From Solibaculum_A intestinale (lineage in GTDB: Bacteria; Bacillota; Clostridia; Oscillospirales; Acutalibacteraceae), in assembly GCF_040096205.1 (NCBI RefSeq), contig NZ_JBBMFD010000005.1:74305-138304 (forward strand): a stretch of 64,000 nt of DNA, written 5' to 3'. Under the pieces are notes generated by a model. That model searched no databases. It was not told the origin of the DNA and was given only the letters and a program-made list of their open reading frames with translations. Positions 51,758-60,170 of this stretch are shown here, piece after piece (the stretch's first letter is position 1; each line of letters begins with the position of its first letter). The position numbers were made by a program, and so were the translations under genes.

Positions 51758-51797
51758 AATCCGGCCTCCTTTCCAGATTGATTTTCAAAAAGGAAAG

Positions 51798-52778
51798 TCA
51801 GCCCGCTTTCCTCTGTGTATCGGACAGCAGCAGCTTGGCACCGGCACGCAGGATATTATCCTTGCCGGAATATCCGCTGACATAAAATTTCAGGCTAGCC
51901 GGCCTGCGTTCTTCTACCTGCGCCAGCGTCCAGCCGCTGCAGGCCCCTTCCTTAACGACATAGTCCCTGGCTTCTTCCAAAGTCATAACAGACAAAATGG
52001 TGTCAACCGGTGTGTCGGAGGTATAGGCGGGAGCAGCAGGGACAGCAGGAGCCATAGGGGTATCCTGTGCCGTCTCCTCCCAGAGGATTTCTTCAAAGTC
52101 ATCTGCCTGGAGAGGCGCTTCCTGTACCGGAGATCCGGCTGCGGTTTCCTTTACCACAGACAAGGGCGAAACGGGAGCAGCATCCTGTTTCGGCAGTTCT
52201 TCAGGAACAGCCGGGGCCGGTGTTTCTGCCGGCGCGGCAGGTTTCTCTACCGCTATTGCGGAAGCCGCCTGTTTCTCTTCCTGAGAAGGAGCGGCGGTCT
52301 TTGGAGATACGCCAGCCTTAACAGAAGCGGGTTTTGATGCAGGCTTGGGCGGTTGTGCCGCTTTTGCATTTTCGCCTGTCTGATTGGACTGTCGCACAGG
52401 CATAAACTGTATGTCGAATCCCGCGTTGGACAGCGCCTGCTCAATAGCCGTGTCCTGCGCGGCTTCGATGTACCGGCCACGTGGGACCTCGTCCTTTTTC
52501 TTTTCCGCGATATAGCTTGTTGCGGGTTCGGGATCATTGCGGTCAAAAAATACACTGGCCTCAATGATAGCGAACTGGTCGGTAATTCTCAGGGGAGAAA
52601 TCTTAATACGTCCGTTCAGATACTTTTTATGAAACCACAGTTTTTTATACGGCAGGTCAAGCTTTGGCCCGGCCGGTGTTGAAACAAGCAGTTTCAGCGG
52701 GTCAAAGTTCGGGACAAGGTTGCCTTCTGCCATGACGGGCTGAAAATTATGAATACTCCTATTTTCGTTTGCACTCAT
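51798..52778 (-). CDS. Putative single-strand annealing-type protein with long Ala/Pro linker
   Basis: In this 326-residue protein (GAAAGGAG before ATG 52778), residues ~20-125 form a compact domain: LLVSTPAGPKLDLPYKKLWF, ITDQFAIIEASVFFDRNDPEPATSYIAE and IEAAQDTAIEQALSNAGFDIQF. The last stretch recalls the ETAA-x-RAL-x-x-AGF pattern of ERF/Rad52-type annealing proteins. A ~130-residue Ala/Pro/Glu linker and a small C-terminal domain (LEEARDYVVKEGACSGWTLAQVEE) follow. Genes for RecD2 and YqaJ exonuclease are next to it, as for phage annealing-exonuclease pairs. The assignment is inference. Confidence 0.45.
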   Translation of the reverse strand: MSANENRSIHNFQPVMAEGNLVPNFDPLKLLVSTPAGPKLDLPYKKLWFHKKYLNGRIKISPLRITDQFAIIEASVFFDRNDPEPATSYIAEKKKDEVPRGRYIEAAQDTAIEQALSNAGFDIQFMPVRQSNQTGENAKAAQPPKPASKPASVKAGVSPKTAAPSQEEKQAASAIAVEKPAAPAETPAPAVPEELPKQDAAPVSPLSVVKETAAGSPVQEAPLQADDFEEILWEETAQDTPMAPAVPAAPAYTSDTPVDTILSVMTLEEARDYVVKEGACSGWTLAQVEERRPASLKFYVSGYSGKDNILRAGAKLLLSDTQRKAG

Positions 52779-52843
52779 AGATAGAAGCTCCTTTCAAAAA
52801 TAAATACGGGACACCGGCGCTTTTTCTGCACGGTATCCTCAAA

Positions 52844-55099
52844 TCAACTGGCTTTTTTTAATTCCTGCTGCTTGGCAAAGGATTTTGCATATTTGCAGAT
52901 CCGCTCTCCAAGCATCGTGTTACGCTTGTCGGCGGTTTTATGAATGGCTTGGAAAAGCACCCATTTCTGGCCGACCAGCACGACTTTTTCCCGCGCACGG
53001 GTAACGGCTGTGTAAATAAGGTTTCGTTTCAGCATCCGCATATGGTTGCGGATAACCGGCAGGATTACGATGTCGTACTCGCTGCCCATGGCCCGATGGA
53101 TGGTGGTGGCGTAAGCCAGTTCCATATGTTCCATTTCTTCCATGCCGTATTCGACAATGCGGGATTCTGAAAAGGCAATCGTTACCTTCAGTTCGTTGTT
53201 TTCGTTACGGCCAATTTTACGGATAAATCCGATGTCGCCGTTTGACGCCTTTCCGTTGTTCTTGTTCTGCATCACCTTGTCGTTCAGCCGGAAGTAGTTC
53301 CCGCCGACCTTCAAATCGGGAAGGTTATCCTGTATGGGATTGACGATTTCCCGGATCGTCCGGTTCAGCTGGTCGGAAGAGGCCAGCCCCTCCGAACGGA
53401 AGGGGGAAAGGATTTGCACGTGCTCAATGCCGTGGCGGTTTACCAGTTCGCAGAAGATACGGCAGATGTCGTCGGCCGCCTCTTCCTGGGTTTTGGCTTT
53501 TACAAACACAAATTCGCCGTTTTCAATGTCGTACTGGAAATCCAGGCCGGTGTTGTCCTCGTTGATGCGTTTGGCGTTTCTCGCAATCATGCTTCCTTCC
53601 TTTTGCCGGAAGATTTCATCGAGTACGGTGACTGGGATAATCCCGCAGTCAATCATCTCCCGAAACACATCGCCGGCGCCGACACTTTGCAGCTGATCGA
53701 CGTCGCCTACCAGAACAACTTTTGTCCCTGGCTCAACACGGCCAAAAAACTGGCGGGCAAGCCACATATCTACCATTGAGGTCTCGTCAATGATGATAAG
53801 GCCTGCGTCCAGTGGTTCTTTGCGCGTTCCCTTGCCGTATTCCATATCTTCTCCGACAAGCCCTAAAAGGCTGTGAAGTGTTTTGGCTTCGACACCCGTG
53901 CTTTCCACCATACGGCGGCTGGCGCGTCCGGTGGGCGCTGCCAGCATGATTTTGCTTTCCGGGAAGAGACGCTTGAACACTTCGATGATTGCCCGCAGGA
54001 TGGTGGTTTTACCGGTTCCGGGAGGGCCGGTCACGATGGACAGGTTATGCCGGAACGCCATATACACGGCTTCGCTCTGTCGTTGAGACAGCGGTATCTC
54101 CATGCTGCTGCGGATATGTTCCAGTGCCGAAACTACATCGAAATGCTGCGGAGGTTCGGAAATGAGCCGTGCAATCTGTCTTGCCGTTTCATCCTCCCGG
54201 GTGAAGCAGGGAAGCGGATAGATATTTCCGCTGTTGCTGACGACTTCTCCCTGAAGAATCATGTTTTCCAGGACATTTTCAATTTCTCCGGGGGTTACGC
54301 GCATCTGAGGGAGCGGCAGTTTTTCGTTGAGTAGTTGCAATGCCGTTTTCCTCAGCGCATCCGTTTCAAGATACAGATGGCCGTTCTCACTCCGCTGGGC
54401 GTCCAGTGCGGCATAAATTGCTCCGTGGATCCGCATGGGGGAATTCATCGGCGTATCGCCTTTCCGGACGATAGCATCGACGCGCTTAAATCCAAAGCCG
54501 GATACCTGGCACAGCTTGTAGGGGTTGCTGCGCAAAATATCTACGCTCTTGGCGCCGAAATGCTCGTAAATCTTTGTGGCGGCAGCCGGCGTTACCTGGA
54601 ATGGCGATAAGAGAAGCATTAAATCCCGCAGGCAGCGGCTCTCCGCATAGGAGGTTTTAATGTCCTCCAGCTTGGCGGGCGTGATCCCGCGGATTTCCAG
54701 CAATCGCTCCGGCTCATTTTCCAGCACCTTCAAAGCATCCGCTCCAAAGCGGCCGACAATCAGTTCGGCAGTCTTTTCACCCACGCCTTTGATGAGGCGA
54801 GAGGAAAGATACCCCTGTACGCCGTCTTTGGTCTGCGGCACGATTTCCTCACACTGGTCTACCTGAAGCTGATAGCCGTGTTTGCTGTTCTGCCACTCCC
54901 CGTCAAGGCGCATACTGACCTTGTCGGTGCGGGGCAGCTCATATCCAACCGCTACAAAACGGATCAGATGGTCCCGGTGCTTATATGCGCTTCTGGCCTG
55001 CTGAGGGATGCTCTGGTCGGAGGTTTTTACACTGATGATGCAGTATTTGCTGGCAGGATTGTAGAAGATCGTCCTGTCGTACACTCCGAGATAGCTCAT
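52844..55099 (-). CDS. recD2: RecD2-like ATP-dependent DNA helicase
   Basis: This 751-residue protein starts at ATG 55099, overlapping the tiny upstream frame; a longer frame to 55192 lacks a good site. HhH-type N-terminal repeats (LIKGVGEKTAELIVGRFG; EIRGITPAKLEDIKTSYAE) precede the RecA-like motor. Motor motifs are Walker A GPPGTGKTT (~residue 360), Walker B IIDETSMVD, GDVDQLQSVGAGDV, and the C-terminal YATTIHRAMGSEYDIVILP with TAVTRAREKVVLVG. A 5'-3' helicase of superfamily 1. On ICEs it probably assists replication or recombination of the element's DNA. Confidence 0.92.
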   Translation of the reverse strand: MSYLGVYDRTIFYNPASKYCIISVKTSDQSIPQQARSAYKHRDHLIRFVAVGYELPRTDKVSMRLDGEWQNSKHGYQLQVDQCEEIVPQTKDGVQGYLSSRLIKGVGEKTAELIVGRFGADALKVLENEPERLLEIRGITPAKLEDIKTSYAESRCLRDLMLLLSPFQVTPAAATKIYEHFGAKSVDILRSNPYKLCQVSGFGFKRVDAIVRKGDTPMNSPMRIHGAIYAALDAQRSENGHLYLETDALRKTALQLLNEKLPLPQMRVTPGEIENVLENMILQGEVVSNSGNIYPLPCFTREDETARQIARLISEPPQHFDVVSALEHIRSSMEIPLSQRQSEAVYMAFRHNLSIVTGPPGTGKTTILRAIIEVFKRLFPESKIMLAAPTGRASRRMVESTGVEAKTLHSLLGLVGEDMEYGKGTRKEPLDAGLIIIDETSMVDMWLARQFFGRVEPGTKVVLVGDVDQLQSVGAGDVFREMIDCGIIPVTVLDEIFRQKEGSMIARNAKRINEDNTGLDFQYDIENGEFVFVKAKTQEEAADDICRIFCELVNRHGIEHVQILSPFRSEGLASSDQLNRTIREIVNPIQDNLPDLKVGGNYFRLNDKVMQNKNNGKASNGDIGFIRKIGRNENNELKVTIAFSESRIVEYGMEEMEHMELAYATTIHRAMGSEYDIVILPVIRNHMRMLKRNLIYTAVTRAREKVVLVGQKWVLFQAIHKTADKRNTMLGERICKYAKSFAKQQELKKAS

Positions 55100-55146
55100 A
55101 CGCTCCACCCCCTGATTTTCTGAAAATGATGTTTGTCGTCCTTCAT
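55096..55146 (-). CDS. 16-residue leader peptide coupled to recD2
   Basis: ATG 55146 is preceded by AAAGGAG with ideal spacing. The frame reads 16 codons to TGA 55098-55096, which overlaps the recD2 ATG (ATGA). The good ribosome site serves this peptide, not recD2, so translation of the helicase is probably coupled to it. No sequence similarity is recognised. Confidence 0.45.
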   Translation of the reverse strand: MKDDKHHFQKIRGWSV

Positions 55147-55181
55147 TGACAGTAACTCCTTTCTTAAAAATGGGTAAAAAA

Positions 55182-56234
55182 TTAAGCCGCAAGGTTTTTC
55201 TGCGACTTTTTCACATAGAACCGGCGGCTTTCCGAAACGGTTACATAGTCCTTGTAGATATCGGGGTGCTGCGCCTGCAGCCGGATCAGATTATCCTTGC
55301 TGACGCCCGGTTTTCTGACCGGGTTATAGGTTACGGTATAGGCTTCGCCTCCGGCAGAACAGACCGCCGTACAGCTTTTCCCCATTTCCGCAACAATCCG
55401 TCCCTGCAGCCGTTTCATTTCGCTTTCAATTTTTTTGGATTGTGCGTCCGCCAGCTTTTTCTGTGCCTGCAATTCGGTAAAGCGAATCACACAGCTTGCC
55501 AGCGGCAGGCTTAATTCTACAGCCGGGGCGTCCGGATCAGCCGTGCCGATGTGGCGCCTCACGCTTTGAATTACCAGGTCGCCGTCTTCCGTATAGGGAG
55601 GCGGTACTTGTTTGAGGACGTGTTCGTTCCAGAAGATACCCTCCAGGGCAATCAGTTCCTCCTCATAGGCTCTGTCACGCTCAATATGGCGGATAATGAC
55701 GTCATCCTCATTGTTGCCGTATAAGCAGCAGTAAAAGACGTGGTTGAGATTCATCACTGCCATATAATGCCGCCCTTGAGCCTCATAATTGACCGGGATT
55801 GTTTCCTCTCCGTCAATCCACCAGTGATCCTTTGCGTTGTAGTTGGTCGTTTTGATTTCAAGGATGGCTGTTTCCCCGCTTGGAAGCGTGACAAAATAAT
55901 CGACGTTGGCAAGCATGTAGGGGTAAAGAGGATGGCAGTACATCCGCTTATCCTGATAAATCGGATATCCCGTTTTCTTGTGGAATATTTCCGCCACCAG
56001 GTCCTCCAGCAGATGCCCGATTTGAAGAGCCACCCAGTTGCCGGCATCGTCCTTGTACGACACGATATTCAATTTATCGTAGTACAAATCCCTTGCAGTG
56101 GCAAAAGGGGATATGCCTAAAATAATGGAAGCATCGCTGCCGCCTACGCCTTTTCGCCGCCACTCCAACCACTCTTTTTCCGCCAGGCCCTTTGTATCTA
56201 CAAGAACCTGTGGGCGATAGGTTGCAAAAGCCAT
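55182..56234 (-). CDS. YqaJ-family exonuclease
   Basis: In this 350-residue protein the lambda-exonuclease/YqaJ core is clear: GVGGSDASIILGISPF (~29-44), IGHLLEDLVAE (~72-82), MLANVDYFV with the metal Asp (~107-115), and AILEIKTT (Asp/Glu-x-Lys motif, ~123-130). A C-terminal helical extension follows. It degrades one strand of duplex ends so an annealing protein can load. With the putative annealing protein and SSB of the element it would form a recombination module. Confidence 0.9.
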   Translation of the reverse strand: MAFATYRPQVLVDTKGLAEKEWLEWRRKGVGGSDASIILGISPFATARDLYYDKLNIVSYKDDAGNWVALQIGHLLEDLVAEIFHKKTGYPIYQDKRMYCHPLYPYMLANVDYFVTLPSGETAILEIKTTNYNAKDHWWIDGEETIPVNYEAQGRHYMAVMNLNHVFYCCLYGNNEDDVIIRHIERDRAYEEELIALEGIFWNEHVLKQVPPPYTEDGDLVIQSVRRHIGTADPDAPAVELSLPLASCVIRFTELQAQKKLADAQSKKIESEMKRLQGRIVAEMGKSCTAVCSAGGEAYTVTYNPVRKPGVSKDNLIRLQAQHPDIYKDYVTVSESRRFYVKKSQKNLAA

Positions 56235-56236
56235 AT

Positions 56237-56401
56237 TTACGCACCCCTGCTTCTGCTCCTGCGAATGAAGGCAGGATAGTGATATACCGTGCGTATGGGA
56301 TACTTGGCCCGCTTTCGAGCCTCTCTTCTCAAAATCTGCTGTTTCAAAACAGCGGGGCGGTTTGTTTTCCGCCGGGAATGTGCATAGGTTCGTCTTTTCA
56401 T
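56237..56401 (-). CDS. Small Arg/Lys-rich protein (54 aa)
   Basis: ATG 56401 is preceded by AAAGGTGG at good distance, and the stop lies 2 bp before the YqaJ start. The peptide is extremely basic (MKRRTYAHSRRKTNRPAVLKQ, RREARKRAKYPIRT, RRSRSRG). It is probably a nucleic-acid-binding peptide. It is the first gene of the minus-strand operon after the leader RNA. Confidence 0.5.
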   Translation of the reverse strand: MKRRTYAHSRRKTNRPAVLKQQILRREARKRAKYPIRTVYHYPAFIRRSRSRGA

Positions 56402-56565
56402 TCGTGTTTCCACCTTTCTAAAAATAATATTTCCAAACGCCAGCGGCGTTTTGGGCAATAAAAAAGCGGGAACAACGTCCGGCCGTTAAACGGTACTATC
56501 GCCCGAAAAAGTACGGGCCGGCGTCATTCTCGCTGTATGTGGGGATGGAAAAGCCCCCAAAAAAC

Positions 56566-56695
56566 AAAAAAGGCCAGTAATATTCCTGCCGCAGGGCAGG
56601 ACAATACTACTGACCGGATACAAACTTAACAAAGTGTGCAATGCAGTGAAAACTGCGGTTCCCGGAAATGGGAAAGGCACAAAAATCAATTACAA
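56566..56695 (-). ncRNA. Structured leader RNA with terminator ahead of the recombination/primase operon (copy 2)
   Basis: Read on the minus strand, box 1 (56695-56677: TTGTAATTGATTTTTGTGC) and box 2 (56643-56618: begins CATTGCACAC, ends AAGTTTGTAT) match the ssb leader with one small gap each. Between them are hairpins TTCCC/GGGAA and GCAGT/ACTGC, differing in sequence from the ssb leader but alike in place. A strong terminator follows: GGTCAGTA..TCCTGCC with GGCAGGA..TACTGGCC, then T6 (56615-56566). From 56565 to the first gene start is ~165 nt without a recognised element. Confidence 0.78.
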
Positions 56696-56699
56696 AGAA

Positions 56700-56728
56700 A
56701 CTATAGCACAATATATGCGAATTGTCAA
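56700..56728 (-). promoter_or_regulatory. Promoter of the minus-strand recombination/transfer operon
   Basis: On the minus strand: TTGACA (56728-56723), 17-bp spacer, TATAGT (56705-56700). The start near 56693 falls inside box 1 of the leader, the same geometry as at the ssb promoter. Confidence 0.82.
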
Positions 56729-56800
56729 TAAACAAATACTATATATTGTGTGCGCGCTATTTTTATTTTGAAAAGTCATAAAATAAACAGAAAATAAATA

Positions 56801-56829
56801 TTGAAAAGTTTGAATTTGTATGATAGAAT
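56801..56829 (+). promoter_or_regulatory. Promoter of the AAA/DUF4143 gene
   Basis: TTGAAA (56801-56806), 17-bp spacer, TAGAAT (56824-56829), ~30 bp before the ATG at 56859. Confidence 0.7.
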
Positions 56830-56858
56830 ATATTTGAAAAGTTGAAAGGAGGGCTTTT

Positions 56859-58208
56859 ATGCTGTTTCGCAAAATAGAATCGCTGATAGAAGCACATTTA
56901 CAGTCTGAGTCGAAAAAAATCCTTTTGATTGACGGGGCTCGCCAGGTGGGAAAGACTTACATCATCCGCTATGCGGGCGGGAAGCTGTTTGAAAATTTTA
57001 TTGAAATCAATATGGTGGAGGACTCCCTGGGGGATCGGCTCTTTGCCAACACGAAAACGGTAGAAGACTTTTATTTACAGGTGAGTATGATTGCGGGCAG
57101 CAAGATGAAAAGCAAGGAAAACACCCTTATTTTCCTTGATGAAATCCAGGCCTATCCGCACCTGCTCACGCTGCTGAAATTTTTGTCGCAGGACAACCGC
57201 TTTACCTATATTGCCAGCGGTTCCCTTCTCGGCGTCACACTGTCGCAGACTACCTCAATCCCAATGGGCAGCATCCGCAAGGTACGGATGTTCCCTCTCG
57301 ATTTTGAGGAGTTCCTGTACGCGAACGGAATGAATGAGATTGCCGTTTCCTCTATGCGCAGTAAATTCGAGCGGCTGGAGCCGCTGGAGGAACCCCTACA
57401 CAATAAGATGATGGATTTGTTCCGTAAGTATTTACTGGTGGGCGGTTTGCCGGACGCCGTCAATTCCTATTTGAGTGAGAAAAATATCCAGTCGGTTCGA
57501 GAAATCCAGCGCGAGATCCACGACTATTACGCCGCTGACGCTTCCAAGTATGATGAGGAAAGAAAGCTGAAAATCCGCAGGATTTACGATCTCATTCCTT
57601 CCAATATGGAAAACAGAAAAAAGCGCGTTGTGGCACAGAGCATTGAAGAAAAAAAGGGAAAGACCTTCCAGGATTACAGCGACGAGTTTGAATACCTCAT
57701 CAGCGCCGGCATCGCGCTTAATGTGCAGGCAATTTCCAATCCTGTGTTCCCGCTGATTGAGTCAACCGGCAAAAACCTGCTCAAGCTGTATCTCAATGAC
57801 GTGGGGATTTTGACCGGCATCCTTTACGGCAATAATATCCGCGCCATCCTGGACGATGAAAAAAGCATCAATCTTGGCTCGGTCTATGAAACGGTGGTTG
57901 CCAGCGAATTGATCGCCCATGGTTACAGACTGTTTTACTATGACAACCGCAGCAAGGGCGAAGTGGACTATCTGATCGACGATTACGACAGCTTATCCGC
58001 CGTACCGATTGAAGTGAAGTCCGGTAAGGACTATACGGTACACAGCGCACTCAATACCTTTGTGCGGAACGAGGATTACCACATCAAAAAAGCGTTTGTA
58101 GTGTCAAATGAACGTGCGGTTTCCAGAAAGGGAAAGATTACGTATATCCCTATCTATTATATTATGTTTTTCCATGAGGAATCAGGTGAGAAAAAACTGC
58201 GTTTTTAA
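56859..58208 (+). CDS. AAA ATPase with DUF4143 domain
   Basis: This 449-residue protein has AAAGGAGGG upstream. Walker A DGARQVGKT (~25-33), Walker B TLIFLDEIQ (~88-96) and sensor YIASGSLLG (~118-126) belong to the AAA_14 family. The C-terminal part carries the DUF4143 nuclease-like pattern GEVDYLI ... VPIEVKSGK (~366-390). The gene is monocistronic with its own promoter and a terminator. Such ATPases are common accessory genes in gut anaerobes; a role in defence or DNA handling is suspected, but the target is unknown. It sits at the usual cargo spot beside xis. Confidence 0.88.
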   Translation: MLFRKIESLIEAHLQSESKKILLIDGARQVGKTYIIRYAGGKLFENFIEINMVEDSLGDRLFANTKTVEDFYLQVSMIAGSKMKSKENTLIFLDEIQAYPHLLTLLKFLSQDNRFTYIASGSLLGVTLSQTTSIPMGSIRKVRMFPLDFEEFLYANGMNEIAVSSMRSKFERLEPLEEPLHNKMMDLFRKYLLVGGLPDAVNSYLSEKNIQSVREIQREIHDYYAADASKYDEERKLKIRRIYDLIPSNMENRKKRVVAQSIEEKKGKTFQDYSDEFEYLISAGIALNVQAISNPVFPLIESTGKNLLKLYLNDVGILTGILYGNNIRAILDDEKSINLGSVYETVVASELIAHGYRLFYYDNRSKGEVDYLIDDYDSLSAVPIEVKSGKDYTVHSALNTFVRNEDYHIKKAFVVSNERAVSRKGKITYIPIYYIMFFHEESGEKKLRF

Positions 58209-58237
58209 AATGGGATTTTTTCTCAAAACAGACGCGC

Positions 58238-58294
58238 AGCGCCTTGTCTTGTGAGTGCCGGAATAGCCGGCGCTAAAGGCAAGGCGCTTTTTTT
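58238..58294 (+). terminator. Strong terminator after the AAA gene
   Basis: AGCGCCTTG (58238-58246) pairs with CAAGGCGCT (58280-58288), with an inner GCCGG stem, then T7. Confidence 0.85.
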
Positions 58295-58300
58295 ATTTTG

Positions 58301-58560
58301 AGGTGCAGAATTGTAAGAAGGGTTTCCGTATTTATGGGTGAGAAAGCAAAATACAGTTTGCTTTCTCCCAGCACCTTGAAAATTGAATAGCCGCCGCCGG
58401 AAGTTATACAGGTTTTGCGGATAGTGTGCGATGATATCCTTGTGGAGCGCGCCCGTAAATGAAATACCGCATAGCGGGGCCTGAAAATACACGGTCGAAA
58501 AGGAGCGCAGGAAATGGTCCGGCGGTTAGGTGTTATTTTTTGAGAAATCTAACATTTTAG
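58301..58560 (+). ncRNA. Structured non-coding region ahead of xis
   Basis: About 260 bp without a gene. A perfect 11-bp hairpin, GAGAAAGCAAA (58340-58350) with TTTGCTTTCTC (58357-58367), is enclosed by GGTGC (58302-58306)/GCACC (58371-58375). A second domain is closed by CCGCCGGA (58394-58401)/TCCGGCGG (58518-58525), with inner stems GGATA/TATCC and CCGC/GCGG. This reads like a folded RNA leader or a protein-binding region. I cannot assign a known class. Confidence 0.5.
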
Positions 58561-58576
58561 ATAAAGGAGGAATTTT

Positions 58577-58771
58577 ATGAAACAGATCCCGATTTGGGAA
58601 AAAAGCAATCTGACATTAGAGGAAGCGGCGGCATACTCGGGGATCGGAATCAATAAGCTGAGACAACTTACGGATGACGATAACTGTGAATTTGTACTTT
58701 GGATTGGAACGAAACGACTCATTAAGAGACGTAAATTCGATGAATATATTGAAAAGCTTTATTCTCTATAG
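58577..58771 (+). CDS. xis: Excisionase (Tn916 Xis type)
   Basis: This 64-residue protein starts at ATG 58577 behind AAAGGAGG. The sequence IPIWEKSNLTLEEAAAYSGIGINKLRQLTDDDNCEFVLWIGTKRLIKRRKFDEYIEKLYSL follows the winged-helix Tn916 Xis almost throughout. It binds near the ends of the element and steers integrase toward excision. It is followed 110 bp later by int, as in Tn916-family elements. Confidence 0.93.
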   Translation: MKQIPIWEKSNLTLEEAAAYSGIGINKLRQLTDDDNCEFVLWIGTKRLIKRRKFDEYIEKLYSL

Positions 58772-58806
58772 GTTTTTCAAGTCTTGTATTTTCAGGAAAG
58801 GGTGAC

Positions 58807-58835
58807 TTGCTATGATGGCGTATTTATAGTATAAT
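58807..58835 (+). promoter_or_regulatory. Promoter of int
   Basis: TTGCTA (58807-58812), 17-bp spacer, TATAAT (58830-58835), ~45 bp before the int start. Confidence 0.6.
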
Positions 58836-58880
58836 AAGCTGATAAGAGTAACCCTTGTCTTTTAGAAAGGGTTGAGAACA

Positions 58881-60134
58881 ATGGCAAATACTACGAAGAA
58901 AGGAAAAACAAGCAGGCGCTTAGACAAAAACAGGCTGACACTTCGCAAAGGTGAAACGCAGCGTGAAGACGGTACTTATGATTTCCGTTGGACTTCAGCG
59001 GATGGCAAACGTCATTCTATTTATGCAGCGACCCTTCAGGAATTGAGGGAAAAGGAAGAAGAAATCATCAGAGATAAGCAGGATGGCATCAAAACGGAAA
59101 TACGCAGAACGACGGTGAACGATGTTTTTGAGCTATGGTGTGATTTGAAGCGGGGATTAAAACACAATACATTTACAAATTATAAGTATATGTATAATAT
59201 GTTTGTTCGTCCAAGCTTTGGTAAGCTCCGGATTGCGTCAGTAAAAAAATCTGATGTTAAGCGGTTTTATAACACGCTTGCAGATGAAAAAATACTGACA
59301 ATCGCCACGATTGATAACATCCATACGGTGCTGCATCAGGTTTTTGATTTGGCGGTTGATGACAACTATATTCGTATCAATCCGACAGACCATATGTTGA
59401 AGGAACTAAAGCAGTCCCATAATTTTGAGACTGAGAAGCGAAAAGCACTGACCGTAGCTGAACAGAAATTGTTTATTGATTTTCTGCAAAATCATCCGCA
59501 GTATCATCATTGGTATCCTGTCTTTGCGGTAATGCTGGGGACGGGAATGCGCGTTGGCGAGATTGTAGGCCTCCGCTGGTGTGACATTGACTTGGAGCAA
59601 GGCATTATCGGTGTAAATCACACTTTGGTCTACTATAATCACGGAGATGGGAAAGGATGCTCTTTCAGCATCAATACGCCAAAGACCAAAGCTGGCGAGC
59701 GAACCATACCCATGCTGGATTTTGTCAAGGAAGCATTCCTGATGGAAAAGAAGTACCAGGAAGAAACGGGACTGCATTGTAAGGCCACGGTGGACTGCTA
59801 TACCGATTTTATTTTTATCAATCGTTTCGGTGATGTCCAGCATCAAGGTACTTTGAACAAGGCGATCCGCCGTATTATTCGGGATTGCAATGATGAGGTG
59901 CTTTTGCGCGGTGAGGCTGATCCTGTTCTGTTGCCGAAGTTTAGCTGTCACTCTCTTAGGCATACTTTTACGACCCGGCTTTGTGAGTCGGGAGTAAACG
60001 TGAAGGTGATTCAAGATGTCCTGGGGCATGCTGATATTTCAACTACAATGGATATTTATGTGGATGTCACAAAAGACATGAAGCAAAAAGAATTCAATGT
60101 GTTGGGCGAATACTTCGGGAAAATAACTGTCTAA
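58881..60134 (+). CDS. int: Tyrosine integrase (Tn916 Int type)
   Basis: This 417-residue protein starts at ATG 58881. The N-terminal arm-binding domain (DGTYDFRWTSADGKRHSIYAATLQELREKE) binds element-end repeats, a core-binding SAM-like domain follows (~80-170), then the catalytic domain. Catalytic residues: Arg in GTGMRVGEIVGLRW (~221), Lys in the beta-hairpin region, HSLRH (~357-361), GHADISTTM, and the nucleophile Tyr in MDIYVDV (~391). It integrates and excises the ICE. Candidate arm sites lie directly after the stop. Confidence 0.95.
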   Translation: MANTTKKGKTSRRLDKNRLTLRKGETQREDGTYDFRWTSADGKRHSIYAATLQELREKEEEIIRDKQDGIKTEIRRTTVNDVFELWCDLKRGLKHNTFTNYKYMYNMFVRPSFGKLRIASVKKSDVKRFYNTLADEKILTIATIDNIHTVLHQVFDLAVDDNYIRINPTDHMLKELKQSHNFETEKRKALTVAEQKLFIDFLQNHPQYHHWYPVFAVMLGTGMRVGEIVGLRWCDIDLEQGIIGVNHTLVYYNHGDGKGCSFSINTPKTKAGERTIPMLDFVKEAFLMEKKYQEETGLHCKATVDCYTDFIFINRFGDVQHQGTLNKAIRRIIRDCNDEVLLRGEADPVLLPKFSCHSLRHTFTTRLCESGVNVKVIQDVLGHADISTTMDIYVDVTKDMKQKEFNVLGEYFGKITV

Positions 60135-60140
60135 TCAGTC

Positions 60141-60170
60141 TACGCCAATTTACGCCAAATCTTACGCCAA
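60141..60170 (+). repeat. Three TACGCCAA repeats: candidate integrase arm-binding sites
   Basis: TACGCCAA occurs at 60141-60148, 60151-60158 and 60163-60170 (10- and 12-bp steps), just inside the ICE right end. Tn916 Int binds short direct repeats at this place with its N-terminal domain. Confidence 0.6.
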
